This document shows, one piece after another, positions 30,902 through 39,960 of a DNA stretch of 64,000 nt; the first letter of the stretch is position 1; the number at the start of each line of letters is the position of its first letter. Under the pieces are notes generated by a model that had not been told where the DNA came from, ran no database searches, and saw only the letters and a list, made by a program, of their open reading frames with translations. Origin of the DNA: Lachnospiraceae bacterium (GTDB lineage Bacteria > Bacillota > Clostridia > Lachnospirales > Lachnospiraceae); the NCBI GenBank assembly GCA_022792885.1, contig JAAWBX010000006.1, positions 1 to 64,000 on the forward strand. Reading direction: 5' to 3'. The position numbers and the translations under genes were made by a program.

Positions 30902-31140
30902 AAAAAAAGCTCCGTCCACAAAAAGGGACGAAGCTGCTTCGCGGTACCACCCTAATTCCCGTTTCCCTACCGGGAACAGGCACTTAAGACTGCGTAACGT
31001 GCAGCAAACGTTGCATCCTTATCCGATGCACGGCTCCGGCGGGAAATTCAAAACTTATCTGAACTTAAGGGAACTTCCAGCCGGTGATCCCCTCTCTCTG
31101 CAAGAAAATAAGTCTCTACTTAAACGCCTTCACAGCCTTT
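30902..31140 (-). promoter_or_regulatory. T-box leader (tRNA-Phe responsive) of pheST
   Basis: The conserved T-box AGGGTGGTACCGCG is at 30940-30953 on the minus strand. The terminator stem AGCTTCGTCC/GGACGGAGCT with a run of T follows at 30902-30934. The Stem I region begins near 31100-31140 and holds a GAATTTC segment consistent with a Phe specifier, though I did not fold it. Uncharged tRNA-Phe is expected to favour the antiterminator and turn on pheST. Confidence 0.92.
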
Positions 31141-31160
31141 TTTTATAAAACTTATTTGTA

Positions 31161-31188
31161 ATTCTAACATAAATTTACAGGTTGTCAA
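31161..31188 (-). promoter_or_regulatory. Promoter of the pheST operon
   Basis: TTGACA, 16 bp, TAGAAT preceded by TGT; the T-box transcript begins just downstream. Confidence 0.7.
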
Positions 31189-31272
31189 CCGGATTTTTCC
31201 CGTAAATCCTTCTCAAAACGCAAAACATCGGACCTGCACGAAAAATTTTATTCCACATATCCTGAATCGTGT

Positions 31273-31278
31273 TATAAT
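31273..31278 (+). promoter_or_regulatory. Extended -10 of the BrkB-family gene
   Basis: TGTTATAAT, an extended -10, without a convincing -35. The gene starts 63 bp downstream. Confidence 0.4.
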
Positions 31279-31340
31279 GCTTTTATTCCATGCCGATACT
31301 ATTCTTAAATTCTGTCCTCAAACAGAAAGGAGTCAGACCC

Positions 31341-32174
31341 ATGTCGTTCTCTGCCCGCGTATTCAGACAAATCCGCCTGATCCTCCGGCGTTTTTCCGAA
31401 GACAATCTTGGCGTCTACGCGGCTCAGGCGGCCTTTTTTATTACGCTGTCCGCCGCTCCGCTTCTGATGCTTCTGATCTCTCTGATCCGGTTCGCGCTGC
31501 CGGTTTCCTATCCGGAACTTTTAAACGGTTTACAGAAACTGACCCCGGAAAGCATCCACCCGCTTCTCACCTATCTGCTCGGGGATGTCTATCAGAAATC
31601 TTCCGCCGCGATTTTGTCTCTGTCCACAATTACCATGCTCTGGTCTTCCTCCAAATGCATCTATTCTCTGCGTCTGGGGCTGAACAATATCCATCGCAGC
31701 GAAAAGAGACGCGGGTATCTCTACAACCGCATCTCTTCCATGTTTTATACCCTTGCCATGATCCTGGTCATTTTATTCTCCCTGATCATCCTGATCTTCG
31801 GAAATAAACTCCAGGGCCTGTTAAACACCCATATTCCCTGGCTGGCTTCCATCACCGGAACCTTCATGGGACTCCGCAGCATTCCCGCCATCCTGATCCT
31901 TCTGACCTTTTTTCTGCTCCTATACAGTCTGCTGCCCGACGAACGCATGACTTTCAAAAGCCAGCTCCCGGGCGCCATGTTCAGCACGGCCGGATGGCTC
32001 GCACTCTCTTTCGGCTTCTCTTTTTATGTGGATTATTTTTCGGGATACTCCTCGATGTACGGAAGCCTGACCGCCGTTATCCTCTCCATGCTCTGGATCT
32101 ATCTCTGCCTGTATCTCGTCCTGATCGGCGGCGAATTAAATATCTGGCTGTCCGAACATCCTTCCTTCTGGTGA
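31341..32174 (+). CDS. YihY/BrkB-family membrane protein
   Basis: 277 residues with about six membrane helices and the family's YAAQAAFFITLSAAPLLMLLIS start and GSLTAVILSMLWIYLCLYLVLIGGELN end. Members have been linked to serum resistance or to membrane processes, but the biochemical role is unsettled. The ATG at 31341 has GAAAGGAG 8 nt upstream, better than an earlier in-frame one. It is convergent with the serpin gene, 8 bp apart. Confidence 0.9.
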   Translation: MSFSARVFRQIRLILRRFSEDNLGVYAAQAAFFITLSAAPLLMLLISLIRFALPVSYPELLNGLQKLTPESIHPLLTYLLGDVYQKSSAAILSLSTITMLWSSSKCIYSLRLGLNNIHRSEKRRGYLYNRISSMFYTLAMILVILFSLIILIFGNKLQGLLNTHIPWLASITGTFMGLRSIPAILILLTFFLLLYSLLPDERMTFKSQLPGAMFSTAGWLALSFGFSFYVDYFSGYSSMYGSLTAVILSMLWIYLCLYLVLIGGELNIWLSEHPSFW

Positions 32175-32182
32175 CGGCGCGC

Positions 32183-33556
32183 TCACGATAACTGGTTGAC
32201 AAGCCCCACGAAAAGCATGGTGTCTTCCGTCTTTTCCCGTATCACATACGCAAAATTATGATCGGCAATAAAAAACTTCTCATCCGTAATCAGGCCGGCG
32301 CCCTCCGTCACTACCGCTGACACCGCCGCCGCCTTCGTTCCGTGTTCCGTCACTTCGATCGCCGTCTTCTGCAAGATGCTGTCCACCCGGGCCCACTCGG
32401 AAATCTGGGACATGCCCCCACTTTTAAAGATATTTTCCAGTCCCGCAGCCCTGAATACCTCGCTTAATCCGGCAATTGTATGATCCTCCTCCCACTTCGG
32501 GATACTCAGGCAGTAAATATCCGCCAATTCGGCCCCATCCAGACCTGCCAGGACCTTTTTGAGCGTCTCTCCGCCTTCCGAAAACAATTCCGAATAGTCC
32601 AGATCCGTTCCGCCTTCCGCCAAGATCACATCCATAACGATCTCTCCGTCTTTCCCGTAAGGAAGCTCCAGAGCCACATAGCCCTCGCCTTCCCAGTACC
32701 GGAAAGACGCGTCCTCAAGCGACATAAAAGGCACCGTTTCCCCTTCCCCCTCGATTTTATAACCGTAAAAATACCTCTCCTGCGTATCTCTCGGTTCAAA
32801 TACGGTCGTCCAGGTCCCGTTAAAATACAACGCGTTCATCAACACCAGGATCGTCTCTTCATCCAGAGAATCTACAATGCGGCGGATCATTCCGTTTGTT
32901 TTTTCCTCCACCCAGCCGTTCATCCGCTCCAGCGTCCCGTCACCGAAATCCGCCGTCGGAAAAATCTCGCAGCCGTATCTCTCCCTCAGCCGATCCGACA
33001 GATCCTTCGCCCGCCCGGCAATCGATTCCCCTCCGAACGTCTCCCTTATCCAGAAAGAATCCGCCAGGGACAGTTCGATTCCCTCCCGTCCTTTCAGAAC
33101 TTCCCGCCGGAGGGCCTCCTGCTCCTCGTAAACGCTTTCGTCGCTCCCGTCATAGCCCAGAAAAGCCGCCATCTCTTCCCTGGCCTCCCCGTCGGTACTG
33201 TGATACAGGCTTGTCAGCACACAGCGGAGGCTGTACGGAGAAATCAGAAGATTGGAGTCCGCATCCGTCTGAGCCAACATGGCGAAAAGCACTTCCTCCA
33301 ACGTATAGATTCCTTCCTCCTTCGGAGGCAGCTCGACGCTCCCGTCCCAGATAAACTCTCTTCGCTTTGTACCGTCCGGGGTCTCCTCCTGAAAGCCCGG
33401 ACCGTTATCCGGCTCCGAAACGCCGCTTCCGTCCCGGCGCAAGCGATCGTATCCTTCCGGATCGCCCCCCGGCGCCTTACAGCCCCCCAGACAAAGAACC
33501 GTCAGCATCAACCCCACCGCCGCGCAGCATAATCCGCGAAAAACTCTTCTCTTCAT
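32183..33556 (-). CDS. Secreted lipoprotein serpin
   Basis: A serine-protease-inhibitor fold protein, 457 residues. The lipobox LCLGGC (Cys near 26) marks it as an anchored lipoprotein. The serpin core contains SPYSLRCVLTSLYHS, FNGTWTTVFEP and ends with the reactive-loop region EVTEHGTKAAAVSAVV (about 401-416), followed by FIADHNFAYVIRE. The loop's small-residue hinge (KAAAVSAVV) is the type needed for inhibitory serpins; the P1 residue cannot be fixed by eye. It is the last gene after the sigma/anti-sigma pair, suggesting it is induced together with them. Confidence 0.9.
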   Translation of the reverse strand: MKRRVFRGLCCAAVGLMLTVLCLGGCKAPGGDPEGYDRLRRDGSGVSEPDNGPGFQEETPDGTKRREFIWDGSVELPPKEEGIYTLEEVLFAMLAQTDADSNLLISPYSLRCVLTSLYHSTDGEAREEMAAFLGYDGSDESVYEEQEALRREVLKGREGIELSLADSFWIRETFGGESIAGRAKDLSDRLRERYGCEIFPTADFGDGTLERMNGWVEEKTNGMIRRIVDSLDEETILVLMNALYFNGTWTTVFEPRDTQERYFYGYKIEGEGETVPFMSLEDASFRYWEGEGYVALELPYGKDGEIVMDVILAEGGTDLDYSELFSEGGETLKKVLAGLDGAELADIYCLSIPKWEEDHTIAGLSEVFRAAGLENIFKSGGMSQISEWARVDSILQKTAIEVTEHGTKAAAVSAVVTEGAGLITDEKFFIADHNFAYVIREKTEDTMLFVGLVNQLS

Positions 33557-33590
33557 AACATCTCCTCCTTTTTCGGTCTCATGAAAAAAT

Positions 33591-34241
33591 TCAGCGCAGC
33601 GTCGCCAGAATATCTCCCGCTTCCTCCTCGGTCAATCCCGAAAAAACATACTCGATCCGGCATCCTTCCCGAACCAAAATCGCCCGGATCTTCCCTGTAA
33701 GCGGATCGACCTTTGTCTCTTCCGCTATGTCTCCTTCCAAATCCGCGAGAGACTTCACCGTCACAAAAATGTTCTTGGTTCCCTGCGCCCAGCTTCCCTC
33801 CGCCTCCATCAACAGATCCCCGGCCGGCGCGCTCCGCTCCCAGCCGGAGAAATCCCCGGCTTTAATCTGCGGCAGACAGCGCTCAAAATCCGTCGGCTCC
33901 GCTTCCGCGCCTTCCTCTTCCGGCCCTGCGGCTCCTCCCTCCGCTATGTCCTCGATTCCCGCTTCCGGCCGCGCTTCCCCGGCCCCGGCCGCCGGAAATC
34001 TCTCTGCGAAATCCGTCTCCCGGCCGCCCCCCGGCTCTACTGCCGACAGAATTGCCAGACCCAGGATCAGACAGGCCAAAACCGTTGACGCCAAGATCCG
34101 ACGGTGCCGCAAAAGGCTTGCCGCCCATCGCCGCCCGCTTCTCTTCGAACGCTCCCGGCACAGTTTTTCCGGCGTTTTCAGCCGCTTATGAAGTTCGTCC
34201 GGAACCGCGATCTCATCCATATATCTCTTATAACGCTCCAT
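33591..34241 (-). CDS. Probable anti-sigma factor (one membrane span)
   Basis: 216 residues. N-terminal cytoplasmic part (about 1-45), a single membrane helix (LASTVLACLILGLAILSAV, about 50-68), then an extracytoplasmic acid-rich linker and a small C-terminal domain (VTVKSLADLEGDIAEETKVD...). No ZAS zinc motif was seen. It overlaps the ECF sigma gene by 14 bp, so it is its likely regulator. The C-terminal part may sense the outside signal. Confidence 0.7.
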   Translation of the reverse strand: MERYKRYMDEIAVPDELHKRLKTPEKLCRERSKRSGRRWAASLLRHRRILASTVLACLILGLAILSAVEPGGGRETDFAERFPAAGAGEARPEAGIEDIAEGGAAGPEEEGAEAEPTDFERCLPQIKAGDFSGWERSAPAGDLLMEAEGSWAQGTKNIFVTVKSLADLEGDIAEETKVDPLTGKIRAILVREGCRIEYVFSGLTEEEAGDILATLR

Positions 34242-34719
34242 ACCCTTCCTCCATGACTTTCCTGAGCTTCTCCCTGGCCCGGCTCATCAGCGAACGGACC
34301 GTCCCCTCCTTTTTACTCAGGATCCGCGCAATCTCCGCCGTAGAATACCCTTCATAATAATACAAATGAATCACGGCGCGGTAGGAAGCGGGAAGCGCCA
34401 TTACCTGCTCGAGCAGTTCTCTCTGCTCCGGCTCCCCGGCAGGATATGTCTCCAAAAGAGGGGCCGTTTTCCGAAACCATCCGGAACGAAGCCGGTTTTT
34501 GCACTCATTTACCGTAACTTTAATAAGCCACGCCTTCTCGTGCGCCGCGCTCGCAAAATCCGGATTCTTCTCCTCATATACCTTCAGAAATGTCTCCTGC
34601 ACGGCGTCCTCCGCGTCCTGGACGTTCCCCACAACGGCCAGAGCCGCCCGATACAGAAGCGTTTCATAGCGCCCCACCAGAGCTTCAAAAGAATCGGCCG
34701 GCCCGATCTCATATTCCAT
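34228..34719 (-). CDS. ECF-type RNA polymerase sigma factor
   Basis: 163 residues. Region 2 (about 10-75, with DAEDAVQETFLKVYEE) and region 4 (about 105-155, YSTAEIARILSKKEGTVRSLMSRAREKLRK) are both present. The two-domain ECF layout directs a small regulon. The ATG has GGAGG. It is the first gene of an operon with an anti-sigma and a serpin. Confidence 0.92.
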   Translation of the reverse strand: MEYEIGPADSFEALVGRYETLLYRAALAVVGNVQDAEDAVQETFLKVYEEKNPDFASAAHEKAWLIKVTVNECKNRLRSGWFRKTAPLLETYPAGEPEQRELLEQVMALPASYRAVIHLYYYEGYSTAEIARILSKKEGTVRSLMSRAREKLRKVMEEGYGAL

Positions 34720-34749
34720 GGCGCGTCCTCCTCATTGGTTTCTCTGCTT

Positions 34750-34755
34750 ATTATA
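34750..34755 (-). promoter_or_regulatory. -10 box of the sigma/anti-sigma/serpin operon
   Basis: TATAAT on the minus strand, preceded by CTTG. No normal -35 is seen at 17 bp; an AACAAA is there instead. Positive autoregulation by the ECF sigma would need a different promoter type, which I cannot identify. Confidence 0.4.
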
Positions 34756-34873
34756 CAAGCCGGAGCCGTATTTTGTTGCATGCAAATAAAAAAATACAAA
34801 ACTCCGAACCGCCCGCCCGAACTTTTGTATTTTCTTTTATCCATTCTTTCTTTATCCGGCTTCGGGCAAGCAC

Positions 34874-35743
34874 CTAAAACACGATCCCCAGCCCGCTTAC
34901 CAACAACCCGCCCGCCACGGCCGAAACATACAGAAGACCCACGATCTTCCCGTTCTGCCTGCGGTCGCGATTCACACGGAACAGCACCAGAAGTCCGACG
35001 CCGGCTCCCGACAAAAGTCCGGCCGTCATGGCGCCGGCGCTCATGGCACCGGCCAGATAAAACCTTGTGACCGCCACCGAAGCCGCGCAGTTCGGAAGCA
35101 GACCGAAAAAAGCCGTCAGCATCTCCCCCACGACGGGCCGGGCCAGAAGAAATCCCCGAAAACTTTCCTCACCCAGCCAGGCGACCGCCCCGTTTAAAAC
35201 GAACGTAATCAAAAAAAGGAACGCAAACACCTGTAAGGTATGAAAAAACGCCGGGCGCAGGATCCCATGCTCACACATCTCTCCGTGCGCCGCCGCATCC
35301 CTTTCCCATTCCCCGGCTCCGCAATCTCCCGCCGTTTTCACCGGCCTCCGATGAAAAAAATCAACCAAAAACCCGAACAGCATCCCAAACAGAAATTTCA
35401 CCGCCAGAATCCGGGCCACCATGGATGCCGGCGCTCCCTCCGAGATCAGAATCGGAAGCATTTCGTCCGACGTGGCAAGAAACACCGCCAGAAGCGTCCC
35501 CGTCGTGATCACCCGGCCGGCGTAAAGTCCGGCCGCCGCCGCCGAGAAACCGCACTGAGGCAAAAGCCCCAAAAGCGCGCCGGGAAAAGGTCCGAAACGT
35601 CCGGCCCTTTGAATCGCCCGCGCGGTTTTTTCACCGGTATAATGTTCCAGGTATTCCATGGCCAGATATGTCAGGAACAAAAAAGGCAGCAATTTTACGC
35701 TGTCGCATACCGTATCGAAACCAATGTCCCAGATTTTTCCCAT
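34874..35743 (-). CDS. Multi-span putative metal exporter (ArsP_2/manganese-transporter type)
   Basis: 289 residues with about eight to ten hydrophobic segments. The two internally similar halves contain LLPQCGFSAAAAGLYAGR and LLPNCAASVAVTRFYLAG, a repeated LP[QN]C signature, and a His/Cys loop between them. Such proteins are annotated as putative manganese or arsenic exporters; the transported ion is not shown by sequence. It starts 3 bp after the hexapeptide gene and is likely translated with it. Confidence 0.75.
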   Translation of the reverse strand: MGKIWDIGFDTVCDSVKLLPFLFLTYLAMEYLEHYTGEKTARAIQRAGRFGPFPGALLGLLPQCGFSAAAAGLYAGRVITTGTLLAVFLATSDEMLPILISEGAPASMVARILAVKFLFGMLFGFLVDFFHRRPVKTAGDCGAGEWERDAAAHGEMCEHGILRPAFFHTLQVFAFLFLITFVLNGAVAWLGEESFRGFLLARPVVGEMLTAFFGLLPNCAASVAVTRFYLAGAMSAGAMTAGLLSGAGVGLLVLFRVNRDRRQNGKIVGLLYVSAVAGGLLVSGLGIVF

Positions 35744-35746
35744 CGA

Positions 35747-36421
35747 TTACGCCTCTTCCCTCTTCTCTGCAACCTCCCCCTGTTTTTTATAAACGGAATG
35801 CCCCGGCACGCAGCCGCGCACCATGGACAGGGGATAAATATTCGTCCAGGGACCCACCACGCTTCCCGGATTCAGGATCGTCCCGCATCCCACCTCCACG
35901 CCGTCGCCTAACATGGCCCCGAATTTTTTGCGGCCGGTCGCGAGATCCCCTTTCGGCGTCTTCACCACCACCGGCGTTTTGTCGGACTTGACGTTGGAGG
36001 TAATCGAACCGGCTCCCATGTGGGCGCGGTAACCCAAGATGGAATCACCCACATAATTATAATGCGGCACCTGCACCCTATCAAATAAAATGACGTTCTT
36101 TAACTCCGTGGAATTTCCCACGACCGCATCGTCGCCCACCAGCGCGTTACCCCGGATAAAAGCGCCATGACGCACCTCGGTCCTTCTCCCGATGATGGCG
36201 GGCCCTTTCACATAAGCGGAAGGGAATACCACCGCGTCCTTCGCGATCCATACGTCCTCTCCCTTCTTCTCATATTCTTCCGGATCCAGTTTAGCCCCCA
36301 ACGCCCGGATAAGATCCCCGATCTTCTCAAGAGCTTCCCAGGGGTATTGAAATCCTTCCAGGAAGGCCCCTGCCAGCGTATGTTCCAGGCTGTACAACTC
36401 CTTTACTTCCCATGCTTCCAT
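35747..36421 (-). CDS. GlmU-like left-handed beta-helix acyltransferase
   Basis: 224 residues, mostly hexapeptide repeats (left-handed beta helix) from about residue 55, e.g. GPAIIGRRTEVRHGAFIRGN and GVEVGCGTILNPGSVVGPW. It resembles the C-terminal half of GlmU or UDP-GlcNAc pyrophosphorylase-related proteins; the nucleotidyltransferase half is absent. Acyl or nucleotide donor unknown. It abuts topB with no gap and precedes the exporter-like gene. Confidence 0.78.
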   Translation of the reverse strand: MEAWEVKELYSLEHTLAGAFLEGFQYPWEALEKIGDLIRALGAKLDPEEYEKKGEDVWIAKDAVVFPSAYVKGPAIIGRRTEVRHGAFIRGNALVGDDAVVGNSTELKNVILFDRVQVPHYNYVGDSILGYRAHMGAGSITSNVKSDKTPVVVKTPKGDLATGRKKFGAMLGDGVEVGCGTILNPGSVVGPWTNIYPLSMVRGCVPGHSVYKKQGEVAEKREEA

Positions 36422-38416
36422 TTAATTCTTCCCTTCCTTTCCCGTTTTATAAAACTCTTTTGCCGAATCATAATATCCCCGGATATTCGAAACGTTTCGA
36501 ATCCTCTTCACCCCGTCGATCCGGCGGATAATAAAATCGTCCAGCTTCTTCTGATATTCCCCGGGCGTGATCTTACCTTCCGCCACATAAGTCAGACCCT
36601 TCTCCCAGCTCGCGGTCAGGTCCGGATTCAGCAGGGATCGGATCGACGAGTGAACCACGTCATGAATCACCTCTCCCAATAAAGTCGGCGTGATCACCTG
36701 ACTCTTCTTATTCAGCGCCAGGTACTGAATGTTCACCAGCTTTTTCAGGATCTCGGCCCGCGTCGCGCTGGTGCCGATGCCGCTCCCCTTAATCTGAGCC
36801 CGTAGTTCCTCGTCCTCGATTAACTGCCCGGCATTCTCCATTGCCAGAATCATAGACCCCGAAGTATAACGTTTCGGCGGCGAAGTCTCGCCTTCACGGA
36901 TACAAAACTCGATCACCGGGTACTCGGCCCCCTTCTTTATCCCGGCCAGATACTGCAAAAACGCCGAATCCTTTTCAAAAGAAGCCCCCTCGGCTTCCTT
37001 TTTTTTATAGCCGGCGACCGCCAGATACCCCTCCTCTTTCAATACTTTAAAAGAAGCAAAAAAATGCTCTTCCTTCACGGTAAATTCCATCGTATATTTC
37101 CAATAGACCGCGGGAGGGAAGAAAACACTCAAAAACCGCCTTACAATAATCTCGTAAACCTTCACAGACGTCTGCGGCAGGGATTTCAAAGCGCCGATCC
37201 CCTGTCCGGTCGGAATGATCGCATAATGATCCGTGATCTGTTTGTCATTGACATACCGGGTTTTGGCGATCCCTTTATAAGAACCGGAAGTCAAAATCCA
37301 ATCGGCAAATGCAGCCACCCCGGGAATGGCCTTCAGACCCTGGATATGTTTCTGAATTTCCTTCGCAACGGCCGAGGACAGCACCCGGGCATCGGTTCTC
37401 GGATACGTGACCAGTTTTCTCTCGTAAAGAGTCTGAACGATTTTCAACGTATCGTCCGGGCTGATCTTAAAACGTTTCGAACAATCGTTTTGAAGTTCCG
37501 CCAGATTATACAAAAGAGGCGCGTTTTTCTTCTCGGTCTTCCTCTCCGACAGCCGTAAAACCGCCGGCGGATCGCCCTCGGGCAGAAAATCAATCAGCGC
37601 CCGAGCATCCTTTTGTTCCCGAAAACCGTTGTCTTTATATAAACAGGGGGACTTGTCGTACTTCGATCCGGGAACCGCCTTCCATTCCGTTTCCACCGGC
37701 GTCCCGTCCATATCGACCGCCGCCGTCACCCGGTAAAACGGCAGCGGCACAAATTCCCGAATCTCCCGCTCCCGTCTCACCGCCATTCCCAGCACGCAGG
37801 TCATCACCCGGCCTACGCTGACCACCGTCCTCTCGGTCCTCATACAGCCGGAAATGGTGTTCCCGTATTTTAACGTGAGAACCCGCGAAAAATTGATTCC
37901 CATCAGGTAATCTTCTTTCGCCCTCAAATAAGCGGAAGCCGCCAGATTGTCATATTCGGAAAGATCTTTCGCCGTGCGGACGCCTTTTAAGATCTCTTCC
38001 TCCGTCTGAGAATCGATCCATACCCGTCTGCGCTTCTTGCCGGCTACACCGGCCATCTGCTCTACCAGGCGGTATATATATTCTCCCTCCCGCCCGGAAT
38101 CGGTGCAGACATAGATCGTCTCCACGTCGGGCCTTGTCAGAAGCCTTTTTACGATCCCAAACTGCTTCTCCACCGCTCCGATCACTTCATATTTAAATTC
38201 CTCCGGAAGAAAGGGAAGCGTCTCCAGGCTCCAACGTTTCAAAGCCGGATCATAGACCTCCGGATAGCTCATGGTAACCAGATGTCCCACGCACCAGGTC
38301 ACAACCGCATCCTCCGCCTCGATGTAGCCGTCTTTTCTCGCGCCTTTGAGTTTCAGCGCACGGGCAAATTCCTGAGCCACGCTCGGTTTCTCCGCGATAA
38401 AAAGGGATTTCCCCAT
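36422..38416 (-). CDS. topB: DNA topoisomerase III (type IA)
   Basis: Cuts and passes single DNA strands, decatenating replication intermediates. 664 residues. The TOPRIM domain (SLFIAEKPSVAQEFA near 4-18, and DSGREGEYIYR near 106-116) is followed by the type IA core with the catalytic Tyr in KLVTYPRTD. No zinc-ribbon tail is seen, so the C-terminus is short. First gene of a topB-hexapeptide-exporter run. Confidence 0.95.
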   Translation of the reverse strand: MGKSLFIAEKPSVAQEFARALKLKGARKDGYIEAEDAVVTWCVGHLVTMSYPEVYDPALKRWSLETLPFLPEEFKYEVIGAVEKQFGIVKRLLTRPDVETIYVCTDSGREGEYIYRLVEQMAGVAGKKRRRVWIDSQTEEEILKGVRTAKDLSEYDNLAASAYLRAKEDYLMGINFSRVLTLKYGNTISGCMRTERTVVSVGRVMTCVLGMAVRREREIREFVPLPFYRVTAAVDMDGTPVETEWKAVPGSKYDKSPCLYKDNGFREQKDARALIDFLPEGDPPAVLRLSERKTEKKNAPLLYNLAELQNDCSKRFKISPDDTLKIVQTLYERKLVTYPRTDARVLSSAVAKEIQKHIQGLKAIPGVAAFADWILTSGSYKGIAKTRYVNDKQITDHYAIIPTGQGIGALKSLPQTSVKVYEIIVRRFLSVFFPPAVYWKYTMEFTVKEEHFFASFKVLKEEGYLAVAGYKKKEAEGASFEKDSAFLQYLAGIKKGAEYPVIEFCIREGETSPPKRYTSGSMILAMENAGQLIEDEELRAQIKGSGIGTSATRAEILKKLVNIQYLALNKKSQVITPTLLGEVIHDVVHSSIRSLLNPDLTASWEKGLTYVAEGKITPGEYQKKLDDFIIRRIDGVKRIRNVSNIRGYYDSAKEFYKTGKEGKN

Positions 38417-38439
38417 ACATCTCTTCCTCCATATCCGGC

Positions 38440-38473
38440 AAAAAGAGGAGGCGTGCCTTTCCCGCCCCCTCTT
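38440..38473 (-). terminator. Terminator of asd
   Basis: Minus strand AAGAGG-GGGCG pairs with CGCC-TCCTCTT followed by TTT, directly after the asd stop. Confidence 0.75.
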
Positions 38474-38487
38474 AACATGATCTATGC

Positions 38488-39573
38488 TTACTTCTTTGCA
38501 ATATACCCCTTCGCGGTCAAAAGTTCCGCGCAGAGAATCGCTCCGCCGGCCGCACCCCGGACCGTATTATGAGCCAGGCCCACGAACTTGTAATCAAACA
38601 CCGTATCCTCTCTTAAACGGCCCAGACTCACGCCGAAACCACCCTCGTAATCCCGGTCGAGCTTCGTCTGCGGACGATTGTCCTCCTCAAAATACTGCAA
38701 AAACGGCTTCGGCGCGCTGGGCAGCTCCAGCTTCTGAGGTTCGCCCTCAAAATCCCTCCAGCAGCGAAGAATCTCTTCCTTCGTCGGCTTCTTCTCAAAG
38801 CTGACGGAAACCGCCGCCATGTGCCCGTCGCTGACCGGCACGCGGACGCACTGAGCGCTGATAACGGGAAGCTCCGCCTTCGTGATCACGCCGTTCTCCA
38901 CTTTGCCGAAAATCTTCAAAGGTTCCTGTTCGGACTTCTCCTCCTCGCCGCCGATATAAGGAATCACGTTATCGTCCATCTCCGGCCAATCGGCAAACGT
39001 CTTGCCGGCCCCCGAGATCGCCTGGTAAGTGCATACGACCGCCTTCGTGGGGCCGAACTCTTTCAAAGCCGCCAAAGCCGGCGCATATCCCTGAATGGAA
39101 CAGTTCGGCTTCACGGCGATAAATCCTCTCTTCGTCCCCAGGCGCTTCTTCTGGGACTCGATCACTTCCGCATGTTCCGGATTCACCTCGGGAATCATCA
39201 TCGGAACATCCGGCGTCCAGCGGTGAGCGCTGTTATTGGAAACCACCGGTATCTCGGCCTTCGCGTAAGCCTCCTCGATCGCCCGGATCTCCTCCTTCGA
39301 CATGTCCACGGCGCTGAATACAAAATCCACTCCGGCCGCCACTTCCTCCACCTGATTCACATCCTGAACGATCAGGCTCTTTACACGCTCCGGCATGGGC
39401 GCCGTCATCTTCCAGCGGCTGCCCACCGCCTCCTCATAACGCTTCCCGGCGGAACGGGGGCTCGCGGCCACCGCAACCACCTCATACCAGGGATGATCCT
39501 CCAACAAAGATATAAATCTCTGGCCGACCATGCCGGTCGCGCCCAAAATACCGACTCTTAATTTTTCTTTCAT
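38488..39573 (-). CDS. asd: Aspartate-semialdehyde dehydrogenase
   Basis: Second enzyme of the lysine/threonine/methionine branch and of diaminopimelate supply. 361 residues. The Rossmann GATGMVGQRF (about 10-19), the active-site Cys in KPNCSIQGY, and the GTVRGAAGGAIL-like end match the larger ASADH type (archaeal/fungal-like family). The ATG at 39573 has GAGGAGCG. A promoter lies at 39615-39644 and a terminator follows. Confidence 0.94.
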   Translation of the reverse strand: MKEKLRVGILGATGMVGQRFISLLEDHPWYEVVAVAASPRSAGKRYEEAVGSRWKMTAPMPERVKSLIVQDVNQVEEVAAGVDFVFSAVDMSKEEIRAIEEAYAKAEIPVVSNNSAHRWTPDVPMMIPEVNPEHAEVIESQKKRLGTKRGFIAVKPNCSIQGYAPALAALKEFGPTKAVVCTYQAISGAGKTFADWPEMDDNVIPYIGGEEEKSEQEPLKIFGKVENGVITKAELPVISAQCVRVPVSDGHMAAVSVSFEKKPTKEEILRCWRDFEGEPQKLELPSAPKPFLQYFEEDNRPQTKLDRDYEGGFGVSLGRLREDTVFDYKFVGLAHNTVRGAAGGAILCAELLTAKGYIAKK

Positions 39574-39614
39574 AAAATCGCTCCTCATTCTCTGTGTCCG
39601 GTTTCTCTCTATAC

Positions 39615-39644
39615 TTTTTACCATTTTCCCGACCCATTTGTCAA
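39615..39644 (-). promoter_or_regulatory. Promoter of asd
   Basis: TTGACA, 18 bp, TAAAAA. About 42 bp before the start; the -10 is weak. Confidence 0.45.
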
Positions 39645-39653
39645 GAGAGGACA

Positions 39654-39706
39654 AAAAATACCGGAAAAAGACAGGTTTCCCCGTATCATCCGGCGCCTTT
39701 TTCCGA
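39654..39706 (-). terminator. Terminator of tRNA-Thr
   Basis: Minus strand CGGAAAAAG pairs with CTTTTTCCG and is followed by GTATTTTTT, about 20 bp after the tRNA end. Confidence 0.7.
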
Positions 39707-39725
39707 TATAAACGGCAACAAAAAA

Positions 39726-39798
39726 AGCTCCCGGCCGGACTCGAACCGGCGACCCCTTCATTACGAGTGAAGTGCACTACCAACTGTGCTACGGAAGC
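39726..39798 (-). tRNA. tRNA-Thr(CGT)
   Basis: Acceptor GCTTCCG pairs with CGGGAGC; anticodon arm CTTCA-CTCGTAA-TGAAG gives CGT (codon ACG); T arm GCCGG-TTCGAGT-CCGGC. Discriminator T, no encoded CCA. 73 nt, single gene. Confidence 0.95.
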
Positions 39799-39833
39799 TT
39801 ACGGACAACGCCGAAACGCCGTCAACGTGTTAT

Positions 39834-39862
39834 ACTATACCGCAAAATTCCGTTCTTGTCAA
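39834..39862 (-). promoter_or_regulatory. Promoter of tRNA-Thr
   Basis: TTGACA, 17 bp, TATAGT, about 36 bp upstream of the mature 5' end. Confidence 0.8.
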
Positions 39863-39960
39863 TTACTTTTTTCGCGAATTCTCCCCATACCTTTCACGGA
39901 TCTTTCTGCAACTCTCCCCGTTCCTTACATATGATAAAGTGTGTAGATTGGAGGAATCAT

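Noticed and set aside
39862-39960. A TPP or other riboswitch before the SsuBC-like genes
   Set aside because: The gap is under 100 bp and shows no THI-box or similar conserved core.
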